In this document: positions 20,076-43,000 of the stretch, one piece after another
Layout: each line of letters starts with the position of its first letter
Numbering within the stretch: the stretch's first letter is position 1
NCBI RefSeq assembly: GCF_014268935.2
Contig: NZ_JABWRJ020000005.1
Coordinates: forward strand, 372,001 to 436,000
Origin: Pseudomonas peradeniyensis
GTDB taxonomy: Bacteria > Pseudomonadota > Gammaproteobacteria > Pseudomonadales > Pseudomonadaceae
DNA length: 64,000 bases
Direction of reading: 5' to 3'
The notes under the pieces: model-generated
The model's database searches: none
What the model was told of the DNA's origin: nothing
The model's input: only the letters and a program-made list of their open reading frames with translations
Position numbers and translations under genes: made by a program

Positions 20076-21017
20076 TTACTTGGCGGTTACGGTTTCTGGC
20101 ACTTGCTCCTGCGACAGGCTGTACACATAGGCCGCCAGCAGGTGGACCTTGTCGTTGCCCTGGATGTCGTGCTGCGCCGGCATCTGGCCCTGGCGGCCAT
20201 AACGGATGGTCTGTTGCAGCTGGGCGAAGCTCGAGCCGTAGATGAACGCCTGCGGATGGGTCAGGTTCGGCGCGCCCATGGCCGGGGTGCCCTTGCCTTC
20301 AGGCCCGTGGCAGGCCACGCAGTTGGTGGCGAACAGCTCCTTGCCCTTGGCCGGGTCGGCCTTGACGCCTTCTGGCAGGCTGCGGCCATCGAGGTTGGTC
20401 AGCACGAAGGCCGCCACGTCGGCCACGCCCTGCTCGCCGATCACCGTGGCCCAGCCCGGCATGATGCCGTGGCGGCCGTTCATGATCGAGGCCTTGATGG
20501 TCTCCGGCTCGCCGCCCCAGCGCCAGTCGCTGTCGGTCAGGTTGGGGAAGCCATAGGAGCCCTTGGCGTCGGAGCCGTGGCACACCGAGCAGTTGGAGGC
20601 GAACAGCCGGCTGCCCATCTTCAGCGCCTGTGGATCCTTGGCCACTTCCTCCACCGGCATGGCGGCGTACTTGGCGAAGATCGGGCCGAACTTGGCGTCG
20701 GCCTTGTCCATCTCCCTCTGCCACTCGTCTACCTGGGTCCAGCCATTCTCGTAGCCGGGCAGGATGCCTTTCCAGTTGCCCAGGCCCGGGTAGAGGATCA
20801 GGTAGCCGACCGAGAACACCAGGGTGCCGACGAACAGCCAGAACCACCATTTCGGCAGCGGGTTGTCGTACTCCTCGATGCCGTCGAAGCTGTGGCCCAT
20901 GGTCTGGTCGGTGGTGTCGCTGCTCTGGCCCTTGCGGGTGGCGAGCAGCAGCCAGGTCAGGCCGATCAGGCTGCCGAGGGTCAGTACGCTGATGTACGTA
21001 CTCCAGAAGGTGGTCAT
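20076..21017 (-). CDS. ccoP2: cbb3 oxidase diheme subunit III, copy 2
   Basis: The second CcoP, 313 residues, has the same architecture as CcoP1: two N-terminal helices, DGIEEYDNPLPKWWFWLF, and heme sites CSVCHGSDAKG and CVACHGPEGKG. It is 13 residues shorter, mostly in the linker after PGLGNWKGILPGYENG. It overlaps ccoQ2 by 4 bp and ends at a terminator plus REPIN. Two full cbb3 operons in tandem are typical of Pseudomonas; copy 2 is the low-oxygen-induced one in P. aeruginosa. Confidence 0.96.
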   Translation of the reverse strand: MTTFWSTYISVLTLGSLIGLTWLLLATRKGQSSDTTDQTMGHSFDGIEEYDNPLPKWWFWLFVGTLVFSVGYLILYPGLGNWKGILPGYENGWTQVDEWQREMDKADAKFGPIFAKYAAMPVEEVAKDPQALKMGSRLFASNCSVCHGSDAKGSYGFPNLTDSDWRWGGEPETIKASIMNGRHGIMPGWATVIGEQGVADVAAFVLTNLDGRSLPEGVKADPAKGKELFATNCVACHGPEGKGTPAMGAPNLTHPQAFIYGSSFAQLQQTIRYGRQGQMPAQHDIQGNDKVHLLAAYVYSLSQEQVPETVTAK

Positions 21018-21208
21018 TGCCGGGTACTCCTCATTGCAGCAGGTTCCTGCCCGGCGGGGGGCAGGCGGTCGTCGACGAAGGGCAGCAGGCGCGCTTCGGC
21101 GAAATCACGGTCGCGGCGACGGTTGAACACCCAGAGCGAGAGGCCAATGAAGGCGATCATCACCACCAGGGTGCCCAGGCCACGGATCATGCCGATGTCG
21201 ATGTCCAT
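21014..21208 (-). CDS. ccoQ2: cbb3 oxidase small subunit IV, copy 2
   Basis: A 64-residue protein beginning MDIDIGMIRGLGTLVVMIAF, with a single membrane helix and the LSLWVFNRRRDRDFAEA region typical of CcoQ. ATG 21208 gives family length. It lies 5 bp after ccoO2 and overlaps ccoP2 by 4 bp. Its C-terminal tail differs from CcoQ1, the least conserved part of the two operons. Confidence 0.92.
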   Translation of the reverse strand: MDIDIGMIRGLGTLVVMIAFIGLSLWVFNRRRDRDFAEARLLPFVDDRLPPAGQEPAAMRSTRQ

Positions 21209-21213
21209 CGCAC

Positions 21214-21822
21214 TCACCTCTTGTTCTTGATCGCGGTGCCGAGCACCTGCAGGTAGGCGACCAGCGCATCCATCTCGGTCTTGCCCTTGACCGCGTCCTT
21301 GGCACCGGCGATGTCGTCGTCGGTGTAGGGCACGCCGAGGCCGCGCAGGACGCGCATCTTGACGTCGGTGTGGCTGTTGTCGACCTGCGCGGCCACCAGC
21401 CATGGGTACGACGGCATCTTCGATTCCGGTACCACGTTGCGCGGGTTGTACAGGTGCGCGCGGTGCCAGTCATCCGAGTAGCGGCCGCCGACCCGGGCCA
21501 GGTCCGGACCGGTACGCTTGGAGCCCCACAGGAACGGGTGGTCCCACACGCTCTCGCCGGCCACCGAGTAGTGGCCGTAGCGCTCGGTCTCGGCACGGAA
21601 CGGCCGGACCATCTGCGAATGGCAGCCCACGCAGCCTTCGCGGATGTAGATGTCGCGGCCTTCGAGCTGCAGGGCGGTGTAGGGCTTCATGCCCTCGACC
21701 GGCTTGTTGGTGACGTCCTGGAAGAACAGCGGGACGATCTGGGTCAGGCCGCCGATGCTGACGGCGAACACCATCAGCAGGGCCATCAGGCCTATGTTTT
21801 TCTCAACGACTTCATGGTTCAT
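21214..21822 (-). CDS. ccoO2: cbb3 oxidase monoheme subunit II, copy 2
   Basis: A 202-residue c-type cytochrome with one N-terminal helix (GLMALLMVFAVSIGGLTQIV) and the heme site CVGCHSQMVRPF. It is the same length as CcoO1 and nearly identical through the heme region, but differs in the segment after NVVPESKMPSYPWLV. It lies 13 bp after ccoN2. Confidence 0.96.
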   Translation of the reverse strand: MNHEVVEKNIGLMALLMVFAVSIGGLTQIVPLFFQDVTNKPVEGMKPYTALQLEGRDIYIREGCVGCHSQMVRPFRAETERYGHYSVAGESVWDHPFLWGSKRTGPDLARVGGRYSDDWHRAHLYNPRNVVPESKMPSYPWLVAAQVDNSHTDVKMRVLRGLGVPYTDDDIAGAKDAVKGKTEMDALVAYLQVLGTAIKNKR

Positions 21823-21835
21823 CAGGCTCTACTCC

Positions 21836-23260
<1,425 letters not shown>

Positions 23261-23309
23261 GTATGGGTTCCCATCCACGGTTATAGGCAGGCTAAACAGC
23301 GAGGCAAGC

Positions 23310-24002
23310 ATGATTAATGGGCAAAGTGCCGGTATTGACGGGGATCAATGGGCGAAGATCGGAAATGTCCCAGGCTTGCGCTGCGATCCTCCGAAAATGG
23401 CGGAGGATCGCGGCATTTCCAGCTGCCTGATCCTGGCCCATGGCGCCGGTGCGCCAATGGACAGCGGGTTCATGGAGGACATGGCGCAAAGGCTGGCGGG
23501 GCAAGGGGTAGGGGTGGTGCGCTTCGAGTTCCCGTACATGGCCGAGCGGCGCCTGAACGGCGGCAAGCGGCCACCCAATCCGCAGAAGGTGTTGCTCGAA
23601 TGCTGGCGGACTGTATACGACCAGCTGCGACCATTGGTCGCAGGGCGATTGGCTGTCGGCGGCAAGTCCATGGGCGGGCGCATGGCCAGCCTGCTGGCGG
23701 ATGAACTGGGCGCCGATGCGCTGGTGTGCCTGGGGTATCCGTTCTATGCGGTGGGCAAACCGGAGAAGCCACGGGTGGAGCACCTGGCCGGGCTGCGCAC
23801 GCGAACGTTGATCGTGCAGGGCGAGCGGGATGCCCTGGGCAATCGTGAGGCGGTGGCAGGGTATGCGCTATCGCCGGCGATCGAGGTGAGCTGGCTGGTG
23901 GCGGCGGATCATGACCTCAAGCCGTTGAAGGCGTCGGGGTTCAGTCATGAGCAGCACATGCAGGCGGCGGCGGAGCGGGTAGCGGCTTTCCTGCGGGTGT
24001 AG
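23310..24002 (+). CDS. Alpha/beta hydrolase (KANL3/Tex30-like)
   Basis: This 230-residue protein (ATG 23310, MINGQSAGIDGD) has an alpha/beta hydrolase fold of the small dienelactone-hydrolase/Tex30 type. It shows LILAHGAGAPMDSGFM (oxyanion region), the nucleophile elbow GGKSMGG with Ser near residue 135, a likely acid in VQGERDALGN, and His in VAADHDLKPL. GAGG 6 bases before 23310 supports this start over 23253, which would overlap ccoN2; an internal ATG at 23397 is possible. The substrate is unknown. The Anr box for ccoN2 is inside codons 9-13. Confidence 0.8.
   Translation: MINGQSAGIDGDQWAKIGNVPGLRCDPPKMAEDRGISSCLILAHGAGAPMDSGFMEDMAQRLAGQGVGVVRFEFPYMAERRLNGGKRPPNPQKVLLECWRTVYDQLRPLVAGRLAVGGKSMGGRMASLLADELGADALVCLGYPFYAVGKPEKPRVEHLAGLRTRTLIVQGERDALGNREAVAGYALSPAIEVSWLVAADHDLKPLKASGFSHEQHMQAAAERVAAFLRV
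23335..23348 (-). promoter_or_regulatory. Anr/FNR box upstream of ccoN2
   Basis: TTGAC-GGGG-ATCAA matches the Anr consensus at 9 of 10 positions. It is 75-88 bp upstream of the ccoN2 start, a good distance for activation, and lies within the start of the divergent hydrolase gene. Confidence 0.85.
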
Positions 24003-24004
24003 CC

Positions 24005-24053
24005 ATCGCGGGGCAAGCCCGCTCTTCGTGGGAGCGGGCTTGCCCCGCGATGA
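24005..24053. repeat. REPIN between hydrolase and ppnP
   Basis: Two 21-bp REP arms (24005-24025, 24033-24053) are perfect inverted complements with only 7 nt between them, starting 3 bp after the hydrolase stop. It sits between two convergent genes and can serve as a bidirectional 3' end hairpin. Confidence 0.9.
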
Positions 24054-24063
24054 GGGCCTCAGC

Positions 24064-24348
24064 TCAGTCGCGGTACTCGCACAGGTAAGCGGTATCCACG
24101 GCCACCTTCAGCTGGAACTTGCTGTCGGCGGCCACGTTGAACTTGTCGCCCGCGTTGAAGGTTTCCCAGTTGTCGCTACCTGGCAGCTTCACGCTCAGGG
24201 CACCGGAGACCACGTGCATGATCTCGCGCTTGGCGGTGCCGAACTCGTATTCGCCCGGGGCCATCACGCCCACGGTGGCCGGACCTTCCTTGCCTTCGAA
24301 GGCGATCGACTTGACGGTGCCATCGAAGTACTCATTGACCTTGAACAT
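24064..24348 (-). CDS. ppnP: Pyrimidine/purine nucleoside phosphorylase PpnP
   Basis: PpnP (formerly DUF1255/YaiE) is a small cupin that cleaves nucleosides with phosphate to give the base and ribose 1-phosphate. The 94-residue protein spans the whole family: MFKVNEYFDGTVKSIAFE, GPATVGVMAPGEYEFGTA, EIMHVVSGALSVKLPGS and the C-terminal AYLCEYRD. Length and sequence are normal. It stands alone, downstream of the exonuclease gene on the same strand (73 bp gap). Confidence 0.94.
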   Translation of the reverse strand: MFKVNEYFDGTVKSIAFEGKEGPATVGVMAPGEYEFGTAKREIMHVVSGALSVKLPGSDNWETFNAGDKFNVAADSKFQLKVAVDTAYLCEYRD

Positions 24349-24421
24349 CGGGCGACTCCTGAAAAAGGACTGAAAAAAGGGCTGGCCAGTATGCCCAAGG
24401 CCCGCCCCTGCGTCATCTGTT

Positions 24422-24973
24422 TCAGGCGCTGCCCGGTGGCAGGCTCAGGGGCAGCAGGCGCGCGGTGTTGCGGGCGTCTTCCAGGGCCCGGTGCTGTTGC
24501 CCGGTAAACTGCAGGCCGGCCAGTTGCAGGGCGCTGTTCAGGCCTGCCGGGCGCTGCAGGTGGCGGGCCTTGGCGAAGCGTTGCTTGAGGTTGATGTGCG
24601 GCAGTTGCTCCAGCAGGCTGCGCACATGATGTGCCTGCCATTCCTGCAGCAGTTGCTTGCGGTCGTAGTCGCCCCAGCTGACCCAGGCCTGCAACTGCGC
24701 CTGGTGATGGCCCAGCCAGCGTTCGAACACGGTCCAGACCTCGGGGAAGGGCGCGGCGGCATCGACCTCGGCCTGGCCGATGTGGGTCAGCTCGCGACAG
24801 AAGGGGGTCAGCTGCGGCCGCCGCCGTGGCCGCACGAAGCGCTGGAAGTGATCGACCTCGCGCCCGTCGCGGGTGACCAGGCTTGCGCCGATTTCAATGA
24901 TTTCCATCTCCGTGACCGGCCAGCCGCCGTCGTCGGTGGTGGCTTCCAGGTCGATCACCAACCAGTGGCCCAT
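24422..24973 (-). CDS. DEDDh-type 3'-5' exonuclease
   Basis: From ATG 24973 (MGHWLVIDLEATTDDGG) the protein is 183 residues. It carries the DEDDh catalytic signature: D and E in VIDLEAT (ExoI), D in SWGDYDRKQL (ExoII region), and H/D in HRALEDARNTARL (ExoIII). It resembles the ERI-1/KapD-like branch of RNase T/DnaQ nucleases. The upstream reading to 25084 is not needed. The substrate is unknown, probably small RNA or single-stranded ends. Confidence 0.85.
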   Translation of the reverse strand: MGHWLVIDLEATTDDGGWPVTEMEIIEIGASLVTRDGREVDHFQRFVRPRRRPQLTPFCRELTHIGQAEVDAAAPFPEVWTVFERWLGHHQAQLQAWVSWGDYDRKQLLQEWQAHHVRSLLEQLPHINLKQRFAKARHLQRPAGLNSALQLAGLQFTGQQHRALEDARNTARLLPLSLPPGSA

Positions 24974-25161
24974 GCCAGGCTCCCTATCAATGCAAAAAAG
25001 CCTGCGCGCTCGCCGCGGCGCGTGCGCAGGCCAGTAGAGCGTAGCCAAACTCGAGGTCCACGACATCCCCTGGCACTTTGGCATATTCGGCGGTTGTGCC
25101 TGTGCGGGAAAACGCCTAGCTTAGGTGCATTCAGGCCTTTACCCGTGATGAGTGCCCCGAC

Positions 25162-25962
25162 TTGATTCCACTGCCCAATGCCAAGCTGTCGTCCTCCCTG
25201 TTGCTGCTCGCGACGGTTTTGCTGAGTGCCGCGACACAGGCCGAGGTGGTGCGGGAAGTGAAGATCGGGGCGGCGCATTTCCCGCCCTACACCGTGCGTC
25301 CGGAGCAGGGGGCCGATACCGGTCTGCTGCCGCAACTGGTGGAGTCACTGAACCGTTCGCAGTCCTTGTACCGTTTCGTCCTGGTGCCCACCTCGATTCC
25401 CCGGCGCTTCGGCGATTTCCAGCAGGGCCGCACCGACATGGCGATCTTCGAGAATCCGCAGTGGGGCTGGCAGGAGATCGAGCACAAGGCGGTGGACATG
25501 GGCCTGGAGGATGCCGAGATCTTCGTCAGTCGCCAGCAGGCCGGGCGTGACCAGCATTACTTCGACGACCTCGAGGGCAAGCGCCTGGCGCTGTTCAATG
25601 GCTACCACTACGCCTTCGCCGATTTCAACGCGGACCCGGCCTGGTTGAAGAAGCGCTACCGTGCCACGCTGACCTATTCCCACGACAGCAACCTGAACAT
25701 GGTCGAGCGTGGGCGTGCCGACATCGCCCTGGTCACCCGCTCGTACCTCAGCGATTTCCTAAAGCGCAACCCGGAAAGCGCCGGCCAGTTGCTGGCATCG
25801 CAACGGGTCGACCAGGTCTATCATCACTACGCGCTGCTGCGCCCGGGTGCGGCCATCAGCCCCGAGGCTTTCGCCAGCCTGTTGCGCCAGCTGCGGGAGA
25901 ATGGCGAGCTGCTGCGCATCTTCCAGCCCTACAAGATCACCGTCGAAGCGCCGCACGACTAA
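25162..25962 (+). CDS. Periplasmic solute-binding protein (SBP_bac_3 type)
   Basis: A 266-residue secreted protein with a signal peptide (KLSSSLLLLATVLLSAATQA, cleaved before EVVREVK). A family-3 binding fold follows: VKIGAAHFPPYTV, GLLPQLVESLNRSQ, GRTDMAIFENPQWGWQ, and a C-terminal lobe with MVERGRADIALVTRSYL. The only in-frame start before the signal peptide is TTG 25162, so translation may be weak. No permease genes are adjacent. Ligand unknown. A hairpin at 26073-26089 may end its transcript. Confidence 0.8.
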   Translation: MIPLPNAKLSSSLLLLATVLLSAATQAEVVREVKIGAAHFPPYTVRPEQGADTGLLPQLVESLNRSQSLYRFVLVPTSIPRRFGDFQQGRTDMAIFENPQWGWQEIEHKAVDMGLEDAEIFVSRQQAGRDQHYFDDLEGKRLALFNGYHYAFADFNADPAWLKKRYRATLTYSHDSNLNMVERGRADIALVTRSYLSDFLKRNPESAGQLLASQRVDQVYHHYALLRPGAAISPEAFASLLRQLRENGELLRIFQPYKITVEAPHD

Positions 25963-26072
25963 ATTTCGGCGAAGTTGCCGCGTATTCAGTAATGAGCGTG
26001 CAAGATTCTGCAGTGCCCTAGGCAAACGCGCCGGTAGCGGCCCCAGATTCAGTGTTGACGCAACGATCGTTG

Positions 26073-26117
26073 GGGCCGCTTTGCGGCCCTTTCGCGACAC
26101 AAGGCCGCTCCCACAGG
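26073..26117 (+). terminator. Hairpin plus REP-like sequence after the binding-protein gene
   Basis: GGGCCGC-TTT-GCGGCCC (26073-26089) followed by TTTC resembles an intrinsic terminator. It is joined to a second REP-type sequence (GGCCGCTCCCACAGG). It separates two convergent genes (binding protein and pvdS). Confidence 0.6.
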
Positions 26118-26144
26118 GGCGGGGTTTGCCCTTCGGTGAGGGTG

Positions 26145-26672
26145 TCAGCCCAGGCGGCTGCTCTTGCGGCAATGGATCAGCGCATCGCGAATCATGAAGT
26201 TGACCAGCGTCGGCGACACCCCCAGCTCCTTGGCGATGTCCTTCTGCGGCACGCCATGCAGGCGGTACATCTCGAAGGCGTAGCGGGTGCGCTTGGGCAG
26301 TTCGTCGAGGGCGTCGGCGATGTGTTCCAGGGTGGCGAGATTGATGTGGGTGGCTTCGGGCGAGGCATTCTGGATGACCACATTCATCCCTTCCTCTTCG
26401 CTGCCGGTGTATTTCAGCTCCATGGCCTGCTTGCGGTAGTGATCGATGGCCAGGTTGCGCACGATCTGGAACAGGTAGCTGAGCTGGGCCTTGAAGGAAG
26501 AGGTGATCTGCGGGGCGGCACTGAGCCTGAAGAAGGCGTCCTGCACCACATCCTCGGCGCGGGAGCGGCAACCGGTGATGCGCGCCGCGATCTTTACCAG
26601 GATGCTGCGGTTGTCGACGAATGCCTGGAGTAATGGTGAATCGCACTTACTTGTGGATAGTTGTTCCGCCAT
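26145..26672 (-). CDS. pvdS: Iron-starvation ECF sigma factor PvdS/PfrI
   Basis: PvdS directs RNA polymerase to pyoverdine genes. The 175-residue protein (ATG 26672, MAEQLSTSKCDSPLLQAFVD) has ECF region 2 (ILVKIAARITGCRSRAEDVV, QDAFFRL, YLFQIVRNLAIDHYRKQ) and region 4 (LDELPKRTRYAFEMYRLHGV, PQKDIAKELGVSPTLVNFMI). These match the PvdS/PfrI family closely. A Fur box 76-94 bp upstream fits iron repression. It is divergent from pvdL, as in other fluorescent pseudomonads. No pvdG thioesterase gene lies between it and pvdL. Confidence 0.95.
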   Translation of the reverse strand: MAEQLSTSKCDSPLLQAFVDNRSILVKIAARITGCRSRAEDVVQDAFFRLSAAPQITSSFKAQLSYLFQIVRNLAIDHYRKQAMELKYTGSEEEGMNVVIQNASPEATHINLATLEHIADALDELPKRTRYAFEMYRLHGVPQKDIAKELGVSPTLVNFMIRDALIHCRKSSRLG

Positions 26673-26747
26673 GGAAATCACCTTGTCTCGAAGAGGAGTG
26701 GGAGCGCACCCCTGAGGGAGGCTTCCTACGACGTGCGACAAACTATG

Positions 26748-26766
26748 CGTAATGATAATGATTGTC
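26748..26766 (-). promoter_or_regulatory. Fur box of pvdS
   Basis: The 19-mer CGTAATGATAATGATTGTC agrees with the Fur consensus GATAATGATAATCATTATC at 15 of 19 positions. Located in the pvdS-pvdL intergenic region, upstream of pvdS. Confidence 0.85.
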
Positions 26767-26874
26767 AAATACGAAAGTTAATGAGTTTTGATCCATTTTG
26801 GTTCTAAGCTCCAGGCTGTGAACTGCTTCACTCCATCCCTCTGCGCCCGGCCTTCCCGGGCCGTCCGACAGGCC

Positions 26875-26898
26875 TAATTTCTTCCCCGGCCCATCCGT
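26875..26898 (+). promoter_or_regulatory. PvdS-dependent (IS box) promoter of pvdL
   Basis: TAATT (26875-26879), 16 nt, then CGT (26896-26898) fits the PvdS promoter pattern TAAAT-N16-CGT with one mismatch. It is 94 bp upstream of the pvdL start. The 319-bp pvdS-pvdL gap holds this, the Fur box and a short GC-rich dyad (26845-26861); no gene is seen in it. Confidence 0.75.
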
Positions 26899-26991
26899 TC
26901 CCCTGTGTACATCTCGGCTGCCGAACACTGCCCGCCTGTCGTGCGCGGGTCAGTCAGGCGCGACTCACCCAGACACTGGCAGGAACAATCC

Positions 26992-39939
<12,948 letters not shown>

Positions 39940-40089
39940 CTGCATTGCCTTCAGCGCGGGGCCTGCCTGTTCCCACAGGATCAGGCAAGCCCTGCGTTGA
40001 CGCGCCGAAGTGGCGCCGGGCCACCATGTAATCCTCACCCTTGCCGGTGCTAGGCTGAACGCTCAGTTCGCAAGGATTCCACTGGTTTC
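39940..40089. other. Intergenic gap between pvdL and rhs
   Basis: A 150-bp gap with degenerate REP-like sequence (GCGGGGCCTGCCTG...CAGGCAAGCC) that could form an imperfect hairpin ending pvdL transcripts. No gene is seen. Confidence 0.4.
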
Positions 40090-43000
40090 ATGGACGATAG
40101 CCTGCATGCCGCCCGCATGGGCGATCTCATACTTCATCCCCCGCTGATGGCCGAGCTGGTCAGTGGCCTGGTCGAGGCTGCCGTCTATGCGGCGGCGGTC
40201 GCCGCGGTCGGTGCCGCCATTGGTGGCGCGGTGGTCGCGGTGGTCGGTACCGGTGGTGCCGCCGCCGTGCTCACGCCGTTGATCGCCGGGGTCATGGTCA
40301 GTGCCGCCGCCATGCTGCCGGCCGGTGAAGACAAGAGCATTGGCGACCATATCAGCGACTTCAGCAACTGGGTCGGCAATTCGCTGTTCCCGCCCGAGCC
40401 GTACGGCTCGATCAGCAGTGGCTCGCACAATACCCGCATCAACGGCATCCTCGCGGCGCGCGCCGCCGGGGTGAGTGGTGGCCCGGTCGAGGCACCGGGC
40501 CCAGCCGATGAACCGTCGATCCTCGAAAACATCGGGGCCTACGCCATGGTCGGCGCCTCGATTGTATTGCCGGTGATCGGCCTGGCGCAGGAGATCAACA
40601 GCATCTTCAACCCGCCGGTGACCACGCCGGCCGCGCCCGGATCGATTCCCAAGCCCGAGGACAAGGCGGTCTGCAGCAAGCACCCTCCAATGCCCGAACA
40701 GTTCGTTGCCCAGGGCTCGGACAAGGTGTTCATCAACGGCCAGCCGGCAGCGCGGGTCGGAGACAAGACCACCTGCGACGGCCCGATCGGCATGACCTAC
40801 TCGCCCAATGTGCGCATCGGTGGCGGCACCACCACCGTGCGCGACATCCACGACGGCAAGAGCGCTGTGGCGAAGATCATTGGCCTGATTGCCGGGATGC
40901 TCATCAGTCGCCGGGGCATGCTCAAGGGTCGCCGCTGCGGGGTGGGCAACCCGGTGGCTCCAGCCATGGGCAGCAAATTCCAGGATGGTCCCGAGGATGT
41001 GGATTTCAAACTCGCGGCGCTGGTCCCGATCACTTGGGCGCGGCGCTATGACAGCAACGACCGGCGTGGCGATGGCCTGTTCGGCATAGGTTGGAGTGTG
41101 CCCTACGAAGTGCGCCTGGAGCGTGTCGCGCACCCTGAGGGGGGCGAGTTGTGGATCTACGTCGATGATGAGGGCACCAGGCTGGAGCTCGGGCGTCTGC
41201 AGGTCGGCAGTGCCTTCGTCAGCATTCTCGATGGCCTGGCGTTTTTTCATCAGGACAACGGCTTCACCATCGTCGAGGACATCAACAGCGGGTTGTACCA
41301 GGTGTTCCATACCGATCCATTGGACAGTCGGCGGTCGCGCCTGGTCAAGGTCGGTGATCGCAACCTCAATTGCCTGGAGCTGTTCTACGACGAACAAGGC
41401 CGATTGCAGTTCCTCGGCGACAGCTCGGCCCGGACCTTCATCGAACTGCGCTATGCCGACGGGCAACCGCGCCGGGTAGCCGAGATCCACAGACTGTACT
41501 TGCGGGCCGGTCAGGCCTTTGCCGTCGAGCAGCGCGAATGCCTGGTGCAGTATCGCTACACCTCGGCAGGGCAATTGGAGGTTGTCGCCGATGCCGAAGG
41601 GCAATTGCTGAGGCAGTTTACCTACACCGACCAAGGGTTGCTGGCCAGCCATACGCTGCCCATGGGGGCTACGCGGTACTACGAGTGGGCCCGCTTCACG
41701 CCACCGCCGGCGCGCCAACCGTGCAGTCTGGATGGCACGCCTTACGCCATGCCCGCGCTGTTGGAGCTGCAGCCCGAGCATGAATGGCGCGTGGTTCGGC
41801 ACTGGGGCAGCGACGGCGAGGACTATCGCTTCATCTATGACCTGGAGCATGGCCATACCCAGGTCATCGATGGCCTGGGGCGTGAGGAGCACTATCACTG
41901 GGGCGCGCTGAACGAGGTCCACACCTACATCGATGCGCTGGGATATTGCTGGCGGCACGACTATGTCGATGGCCTGTTGCGGCGCACCCTCGATCCACAA
42001 GGTGGTGAGTGGTCCTATAGCTACGATGCGCTCGGGCGCGTGGTTGCCACTGCCGACCCGTTGGGGCGTCGTGAAAGCATCGGCTACACCGAACATTGGG
42101 CCTTGCCCACCCGTATCGTCGACGGAGCAGGGCATGAGCGTCGTTATACCTATGATGCTCGGGGCAACCTGTTGTCCGAGGTCGATCCACTCGGGCAACT
42201 GACACGTTACGACCACGATCGTCAGGGACGTATGGTGCGTAGTGTCGATGCCATAGGCAAGGAACGTTCGTTCAAGTGGAACGGGCGTGGCCAGCTGACT
42301 GCCTCACGCGATTGCTCGGGGCAACAGACTCACTATCGTTACGACCTGCGTGGGCACCTGAGCGAGGTGCACAATGCCGAGGGCGGCGCCACGCGCTATC
42401 GTTTCAATGTGCGTGGCCATCTGCAGCAGCGCGAATTGGCCGATGGCCGGGTCGAGCACTATCAGGTCGATGCCGCCGGTCAGTTGGCCCGCCATGTCGA
42501 CCCAGCGCAGCGCATGACCCAATGGCAATACGACGGCAGCGGCCGACTGCTGCAGCGTACTGATGCGCTGGGGCACACTGTGCGGTTGCACTGGGATGCC
42601 TATGGCCGCTTGCAGCAGTTGGAAAACGAGAACGGCGAGCACTATCGCTTCCAGTGGGATGCGCTAGACCGGTTGGTTGGTCAGCGTAACCTCGATGGTG
42701 GCGGTTTCAGTCTGCTTTATGATGCCCTGGATGCGATCACCCAACGCACCGTGCTTCCATGCCGCGAAGCGGAGCCCGTGTTGCCGGGCAGCCCGGATGA
42801 GCCCGAAGTGTTTGCACAGGTCCACCACCATGAACACGATGCAGTCGGTCGTCTGCTGTGCAAGCGGACCGACGATGGCGAGACGACCTACCGCTACGAT
42901 GCTGCTGACAATCTGCTGGCGATCCATTTCACTCACCGTAGTGGGCAGGTCCAGCAGTTGGACTTCACCTACGACGCCATGGGGCGATTGCTGAGCGAAA

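Noticed and set aside
19754..20245. 163-codon plus-strand open frame between the cbb3 operons
   Set aside because: It translates REP sequence (GAGLPA-type peptide) and then runs antisense into ccoP2; no ribosome site or family features.
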